Shown: one piece after another, positions 30,088 to 37,942 of the stretch
Layout: every line of letters starts with the position of its first letter
How positions within the stretch are numbered: the first letter of the stretch is position 1
DNA from: Propionibacteriaceae bacterium
GTDB taxonomy: Bacteria > Actinomycetota > Actinomycetes > Propionibacteriales > Propionibacteriaceae
NCBI GenBank assembly: GCA_016717345.1
Contig: JADKFR010000002.1
Location: 62,001-126,000 of the forward strand
Length of the DNA: 64,000 nucleotides
Reading direction: 5' to 3'
Made by a program: the position numbers and the translations under genes
The notes under the pieces: generated by a model
The model's database searches: none
What the model saw: the letters and a program-made list of their open reading frames with translations, nothing else
What the model was told of the DNA's origin: nothing

Positions 30088-31332
30088 ATGTCGCCCGAAC
30101 CGAACGCTGGTGGAACCGCTTGGCGGCGTCCCGTCGCGCTCTTCCTGACGGGTCAGTCGGTGTCGCTGTTCGGGTCGATGCTCGTCCAGTACGCGGTGAT
30201 GTGGTACCTCACCCTGACCACGAAGGACGGCGGCGTCCTGGCGTTGTCGACGCTGTTCGGTTTCGGCCCGCAGGCCGTCATCTCGATCTTCGGTGGGGTC
30301 TGGGCCGACCGCCACAACCGCAAGTGGCTGATCATGGGGGCCGATGCGGCCATCGCCGTCGCCACCCTGGGGTTGGCGCTGTTCATGCTGGCCGGCAACA
30401 CCGAGCTGTGGCTGATCTTCGCCGTGCTCGCCGTCCGCTCGACGGGGGCCGGGATCCAGACCCCGGCGGTGGCCGCGCTCGTTCCGCAACTGGTGCCGGA
30501 CGAGCACCTGCTCCGCATCAACGGGCTCAACCAGTCGATCCAGGCCGGCATGATGCTGATCGCCCCCGCGGTGGCCGCCGCACTGTACGCGACCCTGCCG
30601 ATCGAGATGATCTTCTTCGTCGATGTCAGCACGGCCCTGGTCGGCATCGGCCTGCTCGCGCTGATCCCGGTCGCGAAGGTGCCTCGCCCCGAAGGCTCCC
30701 CCAGCTACCTCACCGACCTCATCGAGGGCGTCCGGTACGCCCACGGCCATCACCTCGTCCGTTGGCTGCTCGGGCTGAACGCGGTGGTCATGGTGTTGGC
30801 CGGCGCCCCCTCCTTCCTCACGCCCCTGATGGTCGCCAGGTCGTTCGGTGACGAAGTGTGGAAGCTCACCGGGCTGGAATTGTCCTTCTCCATCGGGATG
30901 CTGATCGCCGGGGCCACCATCGGCTGGTGGGGTGACAAGCTGAACCGGCTGGCCCTGATCCTGCTGGCGTCGGCCGCCTTCGGGGTGCTCGGGATCGGAA
31001 TGGGCCTGTCGACCAACCTGTGGGTGCTCTACCTGTTCATGTTCGGGATCGGCATCGCCGTCCCGGCCTTCACGACCCCGATGACCACCGCCCTGCAGCA
31101 GTCGGTCGAGCCGGAAACCCAAGGACGGGTGTTCGGGTTCTTCGGGATCGTGACGTCGGTGGCGATGCCGCTGGGCATGGCCTTGTTCGGCCCGTTGTCC
31201 AATGTCTACTCGGTGGAAGTGGTGCTGATCGGGACGGGAATCGCGACCCTGATCGCGGTGGGGCTGGCGCTGCTGCCGGCCACCGGACGCCGGGCCCTGG
31301 CCTTGGGCAGCGGCTCGCTCGCGAGCAGCTGA
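30088..31332 (+). CDS. MFS transporter (DHA3/MefA-like)
   Basis: A 414-residue major facilitator with about 12 membrane segments. The start ATG at 30088 is 9 bp after the isomerase gene. The loop 2-3 signature appears as GGVWADRHNRKWLIMGAD. Other helices include RSTGAGIQTPAVAALVPQLV and NGLNQSIQAGMMLIAPAVAA, which are typical of the DHA3 (macrolide-efflux MefA-like) group. Despite that family label, its position in a sugar gene cluster suggests export or uptake of a sugar-related compound. Substrate unassigned. Its stop lies 6 bp from the stop of the convergent melibiase-like gene. Confidence 0.87.
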   Translation: MSPEPNAGGTAWRRPVALFLTGQSVSLFGSMLVQYAVMWYLTLTTKDGGVLALSTLFGFGPQAVISIFGGVWADRHNRKWLIMGADAAIAVATLGLALFMLAGNTELWLIFAVLAVRSTGAGIQTPAVAALVPQLVPDEHLLRINGLNQSIQAGMMLIAPAVAAALYATLPIEMIFFVDVSTALVGIGLLALIPVAKVPRPEGSPSYLTDLIEGVRYAHGHHLVRWLLGLNAVVMVLAGAPSFLTPLMVARSFGDEVWKLTGLELSFSIGMLIAGATIGWWGDKLNRLALILLASAAFGVLGIGMGLSTNLWVLYLFMFGIGIAVPAFTTPMTTALQQSVEPETQGRVFGFFGIVTSVAMPLGMALFGPLSNVYSVEVVLIGTGIATLIAVGLALLPATGRRALALGSGSLASS

Positions 31333-31338
31333 AGCACC

Positions 31339-32976
31339 TCAGCCGGCAACCTCCTCGGGCACCTCGGCCGCGTCGGTCAGGTCGAAGGGGTCCGCGCCGA
31401 CGGCTTCGAACCAGTGGTACTCCACGTCGCCCGAGGCGCTGCGCCAGCGTTGCGGGGTTGTCGTGTCGAACCAGTCCAGGGGCTCCACACCGCCGGGGGT
31501 GCCGCCGTCCAGAGCGAGGCGCAGGGCAGCGGCCAGGTCCGCATCGACGGCGTTGCTGCGGGTGGCCGGGTCCACCGAGACGAACAAGGCGGTGCCCGAG
31601 CGGGCGATCAGGTCGAGCAGTTGGCGGTTCATCGCCCAGTCGGTCTCCGGCGTACTCGCCACGCAGTCGGCGTCCACCGCGAAGAACCGGCGATGCTGGG
31701 CCAACCGGAAGGCGAGCGTGTTGACCCCCATCCGGCGGGTCCGTTCCCAGACCCGTCCCGAGGTGTCGTCCCCGGTGCGCTGGGCTTCCACGAGGCCGGC
31801 GGCGAGGTGGCCCACCACGTTGCACCCGAGCACCACCGCGTCTGTGGCTGCCACTCGGATCGTCCGGTAGAAGTCGACGAGGACCTCCGCCGTGGTGCGA
31901 CCGGTGTCCCAGGGATGGACGTCCTCGGCTGCGGGACGAGGCCCCATCTGGAAGCCCCACCGCCCCAGGGCCTCGAAGCTGGAGAAGTCGTGCTTGATGA
32001 GTTCGAAGCCCCACCCCTGGATCCGGGTGACGTCGGCCGCGACGGTTTCGAGGGTGGCCGGGTGGCTCGGATCGAGCGCCCAACCGCCCTCCCAGGGACG
32101 CAGCCCGCCGGCGTCCGGCGCCTGCCTGGCGAGCAGCGGACGGAACCAGATCCCGGGACGGACGCCCTCGGCGGCGATGGCGGCTGCCACCTCGGCCATG
32201 TCCGGGAACTCGACGGGACGGCCCACGTCCCACGGCCCCCCGGAAGCCCGGCGGCCATCGGCGATGCCGTCCATCGTCCAGCCATCGTCCACGACCCCGA
32301 ACGGCCGCACGGGATGGTCGCCGACCAGGTCGGCGAGGGTGCGCGCGTCCCGCACCACCGCGGACGCGTCGAACCCGCGGCCATAGGCGTAGTACCAGTT
32401 GTTGCAGCCCACCAGCGGCCCCACGGGCAACGGGTCGTGGCAGACGGCGGCGGCCAGCGCGCACTGGGTGGGGTACGGCCCCTGGGTGCCGGCGACCCAA
32501 CGGATCACCGCGGCGTTCAGGTTCCGCTCGCCCAGGTGCACCGGATCGGCGCCGGCGCGCACGTCCAGCCACAACGACACGCCGTCAGGGTCCACCGTCC
32601 AGCCGGCGAAGGAACCGGCCCGGACGTCGACCCCCGCCCCCCAGGTGTGGCCGGTGACCAGGTCGTGCGCCAGCACCATCCACGGAAACACCTGCTCCGG
32701 CCGCAGCCCCTGCCAGGCCGTGTCGCCGTAGGTGCGCTCCCAGGCGTCCCCCAGCACGCGGACGCCGGCGAACCGACGCCGCCACCGGAGGTGGATCCGG
32801 CTCACCCCGGTTCCGGTGAGCGCAGCGACCGTGACCTCCAGCCCCGCTCCCGCCCGTCCGAAGCCGACCGACACCCCGGCTGCGGCCGGGGCCGTCCAGC
32901 CGCCGGCGGGAGTGGTTTGGACGCGTACCAGGTCGGGTTCGGGAACCTCCACCTGCAGGGTGGGAACGGGGGGCAT
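31339..32976 (-). CDS. Melibiase-like glycoside hydrolase (GH36-related)
   Basis: About 545 residues from the ATG at 32976 (MPPVPTLQV) behind AAGGGAGAAC; the longer frame to 33012 is not needed. A beta-rich N-terminal domain (to about 195) precedes a (beta/alpha)8 barrel. It has GCNNWYYAYG, FGVVDDGWTMDG, GVRPGIWFRPLL, GFELIKHDFSSFEALG (Asp of KHD is the likely nucleophile) and GDDTSGRVWERTRRMG (likely acid/base Asp). A C-terminal strand region finishes the protein. No signal peptide, so it acts in the cytoplasm on imported oligosaccharides. It is encoded on the same strand as the sugar ABC transporter upstream but behind a strong hairpin. Alpha-galactosidase is the best guess; specificity may differ from the second GH36 enzyme at 37.9 kb. 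Confidence 0.75.
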   Translation of the reverse strand: MPPVPTLQVEVPEPDLVRVQTTPAGGWTAPAAAGVSVGFGRAGAGLEVTVAALTGTGVSRIHLRWRRRFAGVRVLGDAWERTYGDTAWQGLRPEQVFPWMVLAHDLVTGHTWGAGVDVRAGSFAGWTVDPDGVSLWLDVRAGADPVHLGERNLNAAVIRWVAGTQGPYPTQCALAAAVCHDPLPVGPLVGCNNWYYAYGRGFDASAVVRDARTLADLVGDHPVRPFGVVDDGWTMDGIADGRRASGGPWDVGRPVEFPDMAEVAAAIAAEGVRPGIWFRPLLARQAPDAGGLRPWEGGWALDPSHPATLETVAADVTRIQGWGFELIKHDFSSFEALGRWGFQMGPRPAAEDVHPWDTGRTTAEVLVDFYRTIRVAATDAVVLGCNVVGHLAAGLVEAQRTGDDTSGRVWERTRRMGVNTLAFRLAQHRRFFAVDADCVASTPETDWAMNRQLLDLIARSGTALFVSVDPATRSNAVDADLAAALRLALDGGTPGGVEPLDWFDTTTPQRWRSASGDVEYHWFEAVGADPFDLTDAAEVPEEVAG

Positions 32977-33124
32977 GGGTTCTCCCTTTGAGGGTCGGGC
33001 GGCAGGGTGCAAAGGCCAAGGGTCGAGACGGCGACAACGCCCGCCGCAGGCGATGACGGCCGCGCGTCCAGCGCGCCACCGGCGGAGAGGGCGGTTCAGC
33101 TCGCCTCACGGGCTGGAATTGCCA

Positions 33125-33157
33125 GGGTGGGCCGGGTCGCGATGACCCGGCCCACCC
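33125..33157 (-). terminator. Strong hairpin after the sugar-binding protein gene
   Basis: GGGTGGGCCGGGTC-type arm (33125-33138) pairs perfectly over 14 bp with 33144-33157, with loop GCGAT. It begins 16 bp after the stop of the solute-binding protein on the minus strand. It separates the ABC transporter operon from the melibiase-like gene. Confidence 0.75.
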
Positions 33158-33172
33158 GTTCGAAGGACGTGC

Positions 33173-34564
33173 TCAGCCCACGAACAGGGCGTTGACCTGC
33201 TCGTTGGCCGCAGTCAGCGAGTCGGCCGGGGCCTTGCCGGTCATCACGGCATCCACGGCGGGCTGCATGATGTTGGTCACCTGGGAGGCGTGGTCGGTGA
33301 TCGGGAACAGGAAGGTGGTCCCGTCCTTGACGTGCACCAGGAAGTTGGTCACGTCGACGCCCTTGGCCTTGAAGGCCGCCTGGGCGAGGTCAGTGCCACT
33401 CGAGATGGCCGGGAACACGGCCCCCGCCTTGCCGACGATGTCCTGGCAGGCAGCCGAGCCGAGGTACTCGACCCACTTGATGGCGGCCGCCTTGTTCTTC
33501 GAGCCACTCCACACCGAGTCCGCCAGGCCGTTGTACATGCTGGCGCGCTTGCCGCTGGGGCCGGTCGGGGTCGGGGCGATACCGGTCTCGATGCCCTTGT
33601 AGCTGAACATCTGGTTGATCATCCAGGAGCCGTTCGTGATCATGGCGTACTTGCCGGCACCGAAGATGTCGGCGGAGCTCTGCCCGGTGACGGCCTCGAT
33701 CGAGGGCGCGTAACCCTTCTCGATCATGCTGCGCATCCACGCGATGGTGCTCTGGAACTCAGGCTTGTCGTAGTTGTACTTGCTGCCCCACGGGTTCTTG
33801 TCGGTGAAGGTCCAGCTAGTGGTGCCGGAGTACATGCTCCACTGGGTCTGGCCGTTGCCGCCGCCGGAGCCACCGTCGAGACCGAGCCCGTAGACCTTGA
33901 CCTTGGTCTTGTCGAAGCCGGCCTCGTCGCCGCGCTTGCCGCTGGCGTCGACGGTGAGGTGGGCGATCATCTTCTCGTAGGTGCCGCCGTCGGTGGGGTT
34001 CCAGGTGAGGTTCGCCAGGTCGGCTTCGGACATCCCGGCGCCACTGAGCAGCTTCTTGTTGTAGAAGACGGCGACGGTGTCGAAGTCCTTCGGCAGGCCG
34101 TAGCGCTTGCCGTCCTGGCCGACCCACAGGTCAGCCAGGCCCTTCTGGTAGATGTCGGTCTTCACGCCGTCCTTGGCCAAGGTGTCGTCGAGCGGGACGA
34201 GCTGGCCCTGGGTGACGAACTCGGGGTACTTCGACAGGTGGTTGGTGAAGACGTCGGGCGCGGTGCCGGCCACGAAACCGTTGGTGACGCCGCTCCAGTA
34301 GTCGTCCCACGCGTACTGGGTGATCTTCACCGTGACGTTGGGGTTGGCGGTGTGGAACGCGTCGGCGCACTGCTGGTAGGCGGGCTTCTGGTTGTTGTCC
34401 CACAACCAGTAGTTGACCTCGCCGGTGGCTGTGCTGGTGTCGATGACCTCGCCGCCGGCGGGCGCGCTCGGGGCTGCTTCACCGCTGCACGCGGTGAGCG
34501 ACAGGGCGACGGCTGCGAACGCAGCAACGGCTGCAGCGGCCTTCTTCCTGGTGAATCCTGACAT
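33173..34564 (-). CDS. Sugar ABC transporter substrate-binding lipoprotein (family 1)
   Basis: Extracellular receptor for an oligosaccharide importer. From the ATG at 34564 (MSGFTRKKAAAAV) it has 463 residues. The lipobox is SLTAC with Cys26, so it is anchored to the outer membrane face. The mature part follows the SBP_bac_1 pattern: FHTANPNVTVKITQYAWDDY, GTAPDVFTNH, YGLPKDFDTVAVFYNKKLL, MITNGSWMINQM and NGLADSVWSGSKNKAAAIKW. It lies downstream of the two permease genes in one operon (permease, permease, binding protein) and is followed by a strong hairpin. The cluster contains galactosidases, so galactosides are the likely ligands. No ATPase gene is present; a shared MsiK/MsmK-type ATPase elsewhere is expected. 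Confidence 0.92.
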   Translation of the reverse strand: MSGFTRKKAAAAVAAFAAVALSLTACSGEAAPSAPAGGEVIDTSTATGEVNYWLWDNNQKPAYQQCADAFHTANPNVTVKITQYAWDDYWSGVTNGFVAGTAPDVFTNHLSKYPEFVTQGQLVPLDDTLAKDGVKTDIYQKGLADLWVGQDGKRYGLPKDFDTVAVFYNKKLLSGAGMSEADLANLTWNPTDGGTYEKMIAHLTVDASGKRGDEAGFDKTKVKVYGLGLDGGSGGGNGQTQWSMYSGTTSWTFTDKNPWGSKYNYDKPEFQSTIAWMRSMIEKGYAPSIEAVTGQSSADIFGAGKYAMITNGSWMINQMFSYKGIETGIAPTPTGPSGKRASMYNGLADSVWSGSKNKAAAIKWVEYLGSAACQDIVGKAGAVFPAISSGTDLAQAAFKAKGVDVTNFLVHVKDGTTFLFPITDHASQVTNIMQPAVDAVMTGKAPADSLTAANEQVNALFVG

Positions 34565-34700
34565 GATGGACGGTTCCTTCCGGTAGGGCGATGAAGTGGG
34601 TCTTCGGTGTGGCTGGTGGCCGACGCCCCGAGACGCGGGCGACGGGTGTTGCGTTCTCCGCGGGTGGAGCACTACCTCCCACGGGTGTTCGGGCGGGGGG

Positions 34701-35630
34701 CTACTTGCTCCCGGAGTAGCCGATGGAGTCGATGATCCGACGGGCGAAGGCGAAGAACAGGATCAGCACCGGCAGGGCGGTGAGCAGGGTGGCGGCCATC
34801 AGCCCGGCCCAGTCGGGCGAGCCGGCCGGGGTCTGGGAGCGGAAGACGCCGAGGGCGACGGTGAGCACCTTGGCCTGCTCGGTGTTCCCGACCAGGAACG
34901 GCCAGAAGTAGTCGTTCCAGGTGCCGATGAAGGTCAGGATCGCCAGCGTCGTGATCGGTGCGGTGCTCATCGGCAGGATGATCCGGAAGAACGTCCGCCA
35001 CGGCCCCGCGCCATCGATGGCGGCCGACTCCTCGACCTCACGGTTGATCCCGAGGAAGAACTGCCGCAGGAAGAAGATGGCGAACGGCGTCATCAGGAAC
35101 GAGGGCAGGATCATGCCGGGCAAGGTGTTCAGCAGGCCCAGGTTCTTGATCAGGATGAAGTTCGGCAGGCCGGTGAAGATCGGCGGCACCAGCAGGGCAC
35201 CGAGGAAGAGGCCGAACACGACGTTGCGTCCGGGCCAGCGCAGCCGGGCGAACGCATAGGCGGCCATCGAGCAGAAGAACACCTGACCCAGCGTCACCGC
35301 CCCGGCGTAGAACACCGAGTTGCGCAGGTAGAGAAAGAAGTTCACCGATGCTCCGGAACCACCCTCGGCGATCGCCTGCTCCTGGGTGCCCAGCCCGAGG
35401 ACCCGCTGGAAGGCGCCCCAGGTGAAGTCGACCGGGAGCAGGGAGGTCGGGTCGGACGGCAGCGACCGAGTGGTCGACAGCGCCGTGCGAAGCATCCAGT
35501 AGAACGGGAACAGGCTGACGATCAGGAAGGCGATCATCACCGCCCAGGCGGCGATCTTTCCCGGGGAGAAGTTACGGCGACGCTGCTTGCGGACGGCGTC
35601 TTCGGCGGCTTGGGTTTCAATGGTTGACAT
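34701..35630 (-). CDS. Carbohydrate ABC transporter permease (MalG-like)
   Basis: Inner-membrane permease, 309 residues from the ATG at 35630 (MSTIETQAAEDAV). Six membrane helices: the first near residues 30-52, the rest from about 100 onward. The cytoplasmic EAA loop reads EESAAIDGAGPWRTFFRIILPM, matching the MalG-type EAA-G-LP motif that contacts the ATPase. It starts 12 bp after the MalF-like gene and is followed by the binding-protein gene. It brings imported sugar across with its partner permease. Confidence 0.92.
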   Translation of the reverse strand: MSTIETQAAEDAVRKQRRRNFSPGKIAAWAVMIAFLIVSLFPFYWMLRTALSTTRSLPSDPTSLLPVDFTWGAFQRVLGLGTQEQAIAEGGSGASVNFFLYLRNSVFYAGAVTLGQVFFCSMAAYAFARLRWPGRNVVFGLFLGALLVPPIFTGLPNFILIKNLGLLNTLPGMILPSFLMTPFAIFFLRQFFLGINREVEESAAIDGAGPWRTFFRIILPMSTAPITTLAILTFIGTWNDYFWPFLVGNTEQAKVLTVALGVFRSQTPAGSPDWAGLMAATLLTALPVLILFFAFARRIIDSIGYSGSK

Positions 35631-35642
35631 GTCCGGAACTCC

Positions 35643-36587
35643 TTACGCCAGATCGGACTCGCCGGCACGAAGCAGGCGGAGTTGGGCGGCGGCCATGACC
35701 GCCAGGATGACGAAGAGGACCACGGAGATGGCGCTGGCGTAGCCGAACTGCCCCTCACCGAAGGCCTTCTGGACGATGTAGTACTGGATCACCCGGGTGA
35801 CGTTCACCGGGCCACCGCGCGTGGTGACGGCAACCGTGTCGAACACCTGGAACGAGCCGGTCACCGTGATCACCAGGATCATCGCCAGCACCGGACGCAG
35901 CAGCGGCAGCGTCATCCGCCAGAAGGAGTTCCACTCCGAGCTGCCGTCGATCGAGGCCGCCTCGTAGACGTACTTCGGAATCGTCTGCATACCGGCGTAG
36001 ATCAGCAGGGCGGTGTAGCCCATGTGCCGCCAGACATTCACGAAGGCGATCGTCGGGATCGCCCAGAATTCGTCGGCGAAGAACGCGATCTTGCCGAGGC
36101 CCATCCATTCCATGGCCTGGTTCACCAGGCCGATCTGGTAGTCCAGCAGCCAGAACCACAGCATCGCTGCGATCACGTTCGAGATCAGCCACGGCAGCAA
36201 CAGCGCCCCCCTCAGCAGGGTGGACTGCGTCAGGCGCTGCATCAGCACCGCCAGCAACAAGGCGATGACGGTCTGGAAGCCGATATTCAGCAGGACGTAC
36301 TCGATCGTGACGCCCAGCGCATTCCAGAACAACGGGTCCTTGCCCAGCTTCACGAAGTTGTCGATGCCGATGAACTTCGGGCTGCCGAGCAGGTTGTACT
36401 GGGTGAGGCTGAAGTAGAAGCCCCGGAGGGTCGGGTAGAGGTAGAAGACCAGGAACCCGAGCAGCGCCGGCGCGATGAACACCAGCGCCGTCTTGAGTTC
36501 ACTGCGCCCTGCGGATGATCGGTTGGCCGACTTCGTGGCCTTGCGGGCGGTGCCCGCGGTTGTTTGCGCTGTGTTCGTACTCACCAC
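35643..36587 (-). CDS. Carbohydrate ABC transporter permease (MalF/UgpA-like)
   Basis: Inner-membrane permease, 314 residues, starting at one of two adjacent GTGs (36587/36584) behind CGAGGGGAAT. A charged cytoplasmic N-terminus of about 35 residues is followed by six membrane helices. The EAA motif reads YEAASIDGSSEWNSFWRMTLPLL. It is the first gene of the transporter operon and is divergent from the LacI regulator gene across 227 bp that hold repeats and inverted repeats. It is therefore likely controlled by that regulator. Confidence 0.92.
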   Translation of the reverse strand: MVSTNTAQTTAGTARKATKSANRSSAGRSELKTALVFIAPALLGFLVFYLYPTLRGFYFSLTQYNLLGSPKFIGIDNFVKLGKDPLFWNALGVTIEYVLLNIGFQTVIALLLAVLMQRLTQSTLLRGALLLPWLISNVIAAMLWFWLLDYQIGLVNQAMEWMGLGKIAFFADEFWAIPTIAFVNVWRHMGYTALLIYAGMQTIPKYVYEAASIDGSSEWNSFWRMTLPLLRPVLAMILVITVTGSFQVFDTVAVTTRGGPVNVTRVIQYYIVQKAFGEGQFGYASAISVVLFVILAVMAAAQLRLLRAGESDLA

Positions 36588-36691
36588 ATTCCCCTCGTTG
36601 GGACTGGCCCCGCGCTCGGCGGGCTTCCAAAGGCTGACGGTGAAGAAGCTACACGAGTAGATCCGTGGCGCGCAAGAGGTGTGCGAAATGG

Positions 36692-36739
36692 AGATCTGCG
36701 CCTGAAAAGTCGGCCCCGCCCATGGCGACGGGCAGATCT
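36692..36739. promoter_or_regulatory. Inverted repeat in the divergent ABC transporter/LacI promoter region
   Basis: AGATCTGC (36692-36699) and GCAGATCT (36732-36739) form a perfect 8-bp inverted repeat spaced by 32 bp between the transporter operon and the lacI-type gene. A regulator binding both arms could bridge or loop the region. Function inferred from position only. Confidence 0.4.
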
Positions 36740-36740
36740 A

Positions 36741-36794
36741 TTGGTGTAGATTCACGGCACGACACCAGCCGTCCCTTGGTGTAGATTCACGGCA
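36741..36794 (+). repeat. Two perfect 19-bp direct repeats upstream of the LacI regulator gene
   Basis: TTGGTGTAGATTCACGGCA occurs at 36741-36759 and again at 36776-36794, 35 bp apart, just before the GTG at 36815. Each copy contains TAGATT, which could serve as a -10 box. A degenerate match, GTAGATCCGTGGC, lies at 36657-36669 nearer the transporter operon. They may be operators for the LacI protein or duplicated promoter segments. Confidence 0.6.
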
Positions 36795-36814
36795 ACCACA
36801 ACAAAGGAGAGCCG

Positions 36815-37942
36815 GTGCCCGGGCCTCAGACAGCCAGCGCCTCACCGACCGCGGTCGACGCGGTGCTGGAGCCGGCGAGACGTGCGCCCGCCACCCGGGC
36901 GGACGTGGCGAAACTGGCCGGCGTCAGTACTGCGGTGGTCAGCTACGTCGTGAACGACGGTCCCCGTCCGGTCGCCACCGCCACCGCGGTGCGGGTACGC
37001 GAGGCCATGGAACTGCTCGGCTACCGTCCGAACGCGAGCGCGAGGGCGCTGCGTCGGGGGACCACCGAGACCCTGGGGCTGGTCGTCGCCGACAGCCTGA
37101 ACCCCTTCTTCTCCGAGTACACCGCCGAAGTGGTTCGCGCCGCCGCAGCACGCGGCAAGCGGGTTCTGGTCGCCGACACCCACCAGAACATCGAGGCCGA
37201 ACAGGACATCGTCGAAGACCTCGTCTCGCGACAGGTGGACGGGCTGCTGTTCGCCAGCTCCTTCGCCCGCTTCGACCGGAGCCGCGTCTTCCAGGGCGCG
37301 GGGATCCCGACGGTGCTGATCGACTGCCCCGGTCCCGTGCCCGGACGCCGGACCGTCGGCTCCGACGCCGGCGGAGCTGCGGAGATGCTCGTCAACCACC
37401 TGATCCAACACGGCCGTCAACGGATCGCCATGATCATCGGCGACGGCGGGTTCGGTGACCCTGACCCCCGCGAGCAGGGGTGGCGCCGGGCGCTCAGCTC
37501 GGCCGGCCTGCCCGACGGGGCGATCGTCAAAGTGCCGTGGAGTCGGGAGGGCGGGTACGCCGGGGCCGCGGCGCTGCTGGCCGAGGACCCCGACCTGGAC
37601 GCGGTCTTCGCCAGCAGCGACCTGCAGGGCATCGGCCTCGTCCGGGCGCTGCACGAACGGGGAGTGCGGATCCCCGAGGACGTGGCGGTGGTGTCCTTCG
37701 ACGGCATCAAGGAATCGGAGTTCTGTTGGCCGGCGCTGACCGTGGCCCGCCAACCCCTCACGGGGCTCGCTGCCGCCGCCCTCGACCTGCTGGCTGCCCC
37801 GGACCTGGCCAGCGGGACCCATGTGCAGCTGGCCGCCGAATTGGTGCTCCGCAGCTCCTGCGGGTGCCCGCCGCAGGACATCACCCCTGCCCACACTGAC
37901 GTGATCACTCGCGACCACAAGAACCGGAGGACCTCTTCATGA
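36815..37942 (+). CDS. LacI-family transcriptional regulator
   Basis: Sugar-responsive repressor, 375 residues, from a GTG behind AAAGGAGAGCCG. The helix-turn-helix is TRADVAKLAGVSTAVVSYVV (about residues 26-45), followed by the hinge region ending ALRRGTTETLGLVV. The periplasmic-binding-protein-like ligand domain fills residues 80-360 (LNPFFSEYTAEVVRAAAARG, DGLLFASSF, VAVVSFDGIKESEF). Its end overlaps the alpha-galactosidase start by 4 bp (ATGA), so regulator and enzymes form one operon. It probably controls this operon and the divergent transporter. The ligand is likely a galactoside. Confidence 0.93.
   Translation: MPGPQTASASPTAVDAVLEPARRAPATRADVAKLAGVSTAVVSYVVNDGPRPVATATAVRVREAMELLGYRPNASARALRRGTTETLGLVVADSLNPFFSEYTAEVVRAAAARGKRVLVADTHQNIEAEQDIVEDLVSRQVDGLLFASSFARFDRSRVFQGAGIPTVLIDCPGPVPGRRTVGSDAGGAAEMLVNHLIQHGRQRIAMIIGDGGFGDPDPREQGWRRALSSAGLPDGAIVKVPWSREGGYAGAAALLAEDPDLDAVFASSDLQGIGLVRALHERGVRIPEDVAVVSFDGIKESEFCWPALTVARQPLTGLAAAALDLLAAPDLASGTHVQLAAELVLRSSCGCPPQDITPAHTDVITRDHKNRRTSS

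Noticed and set aside
28870..31122. 750-codon antisense frame over the AGE isomerase and MFS genes
   Set aside because: Composition is Gly/Asp/Arg/Gln/His shadow-like and spans two well-supported genes on the other strand.
28843..33012. Sulfoquinovose degradation locus suggested by the YihS-like isomerase
   Set aside because: No sulfosugar kinase, aldolase, sulfolactaldehyde enzyme or GH31 sulfoquinovosidase is present; kept only as a possibility in the gene note.
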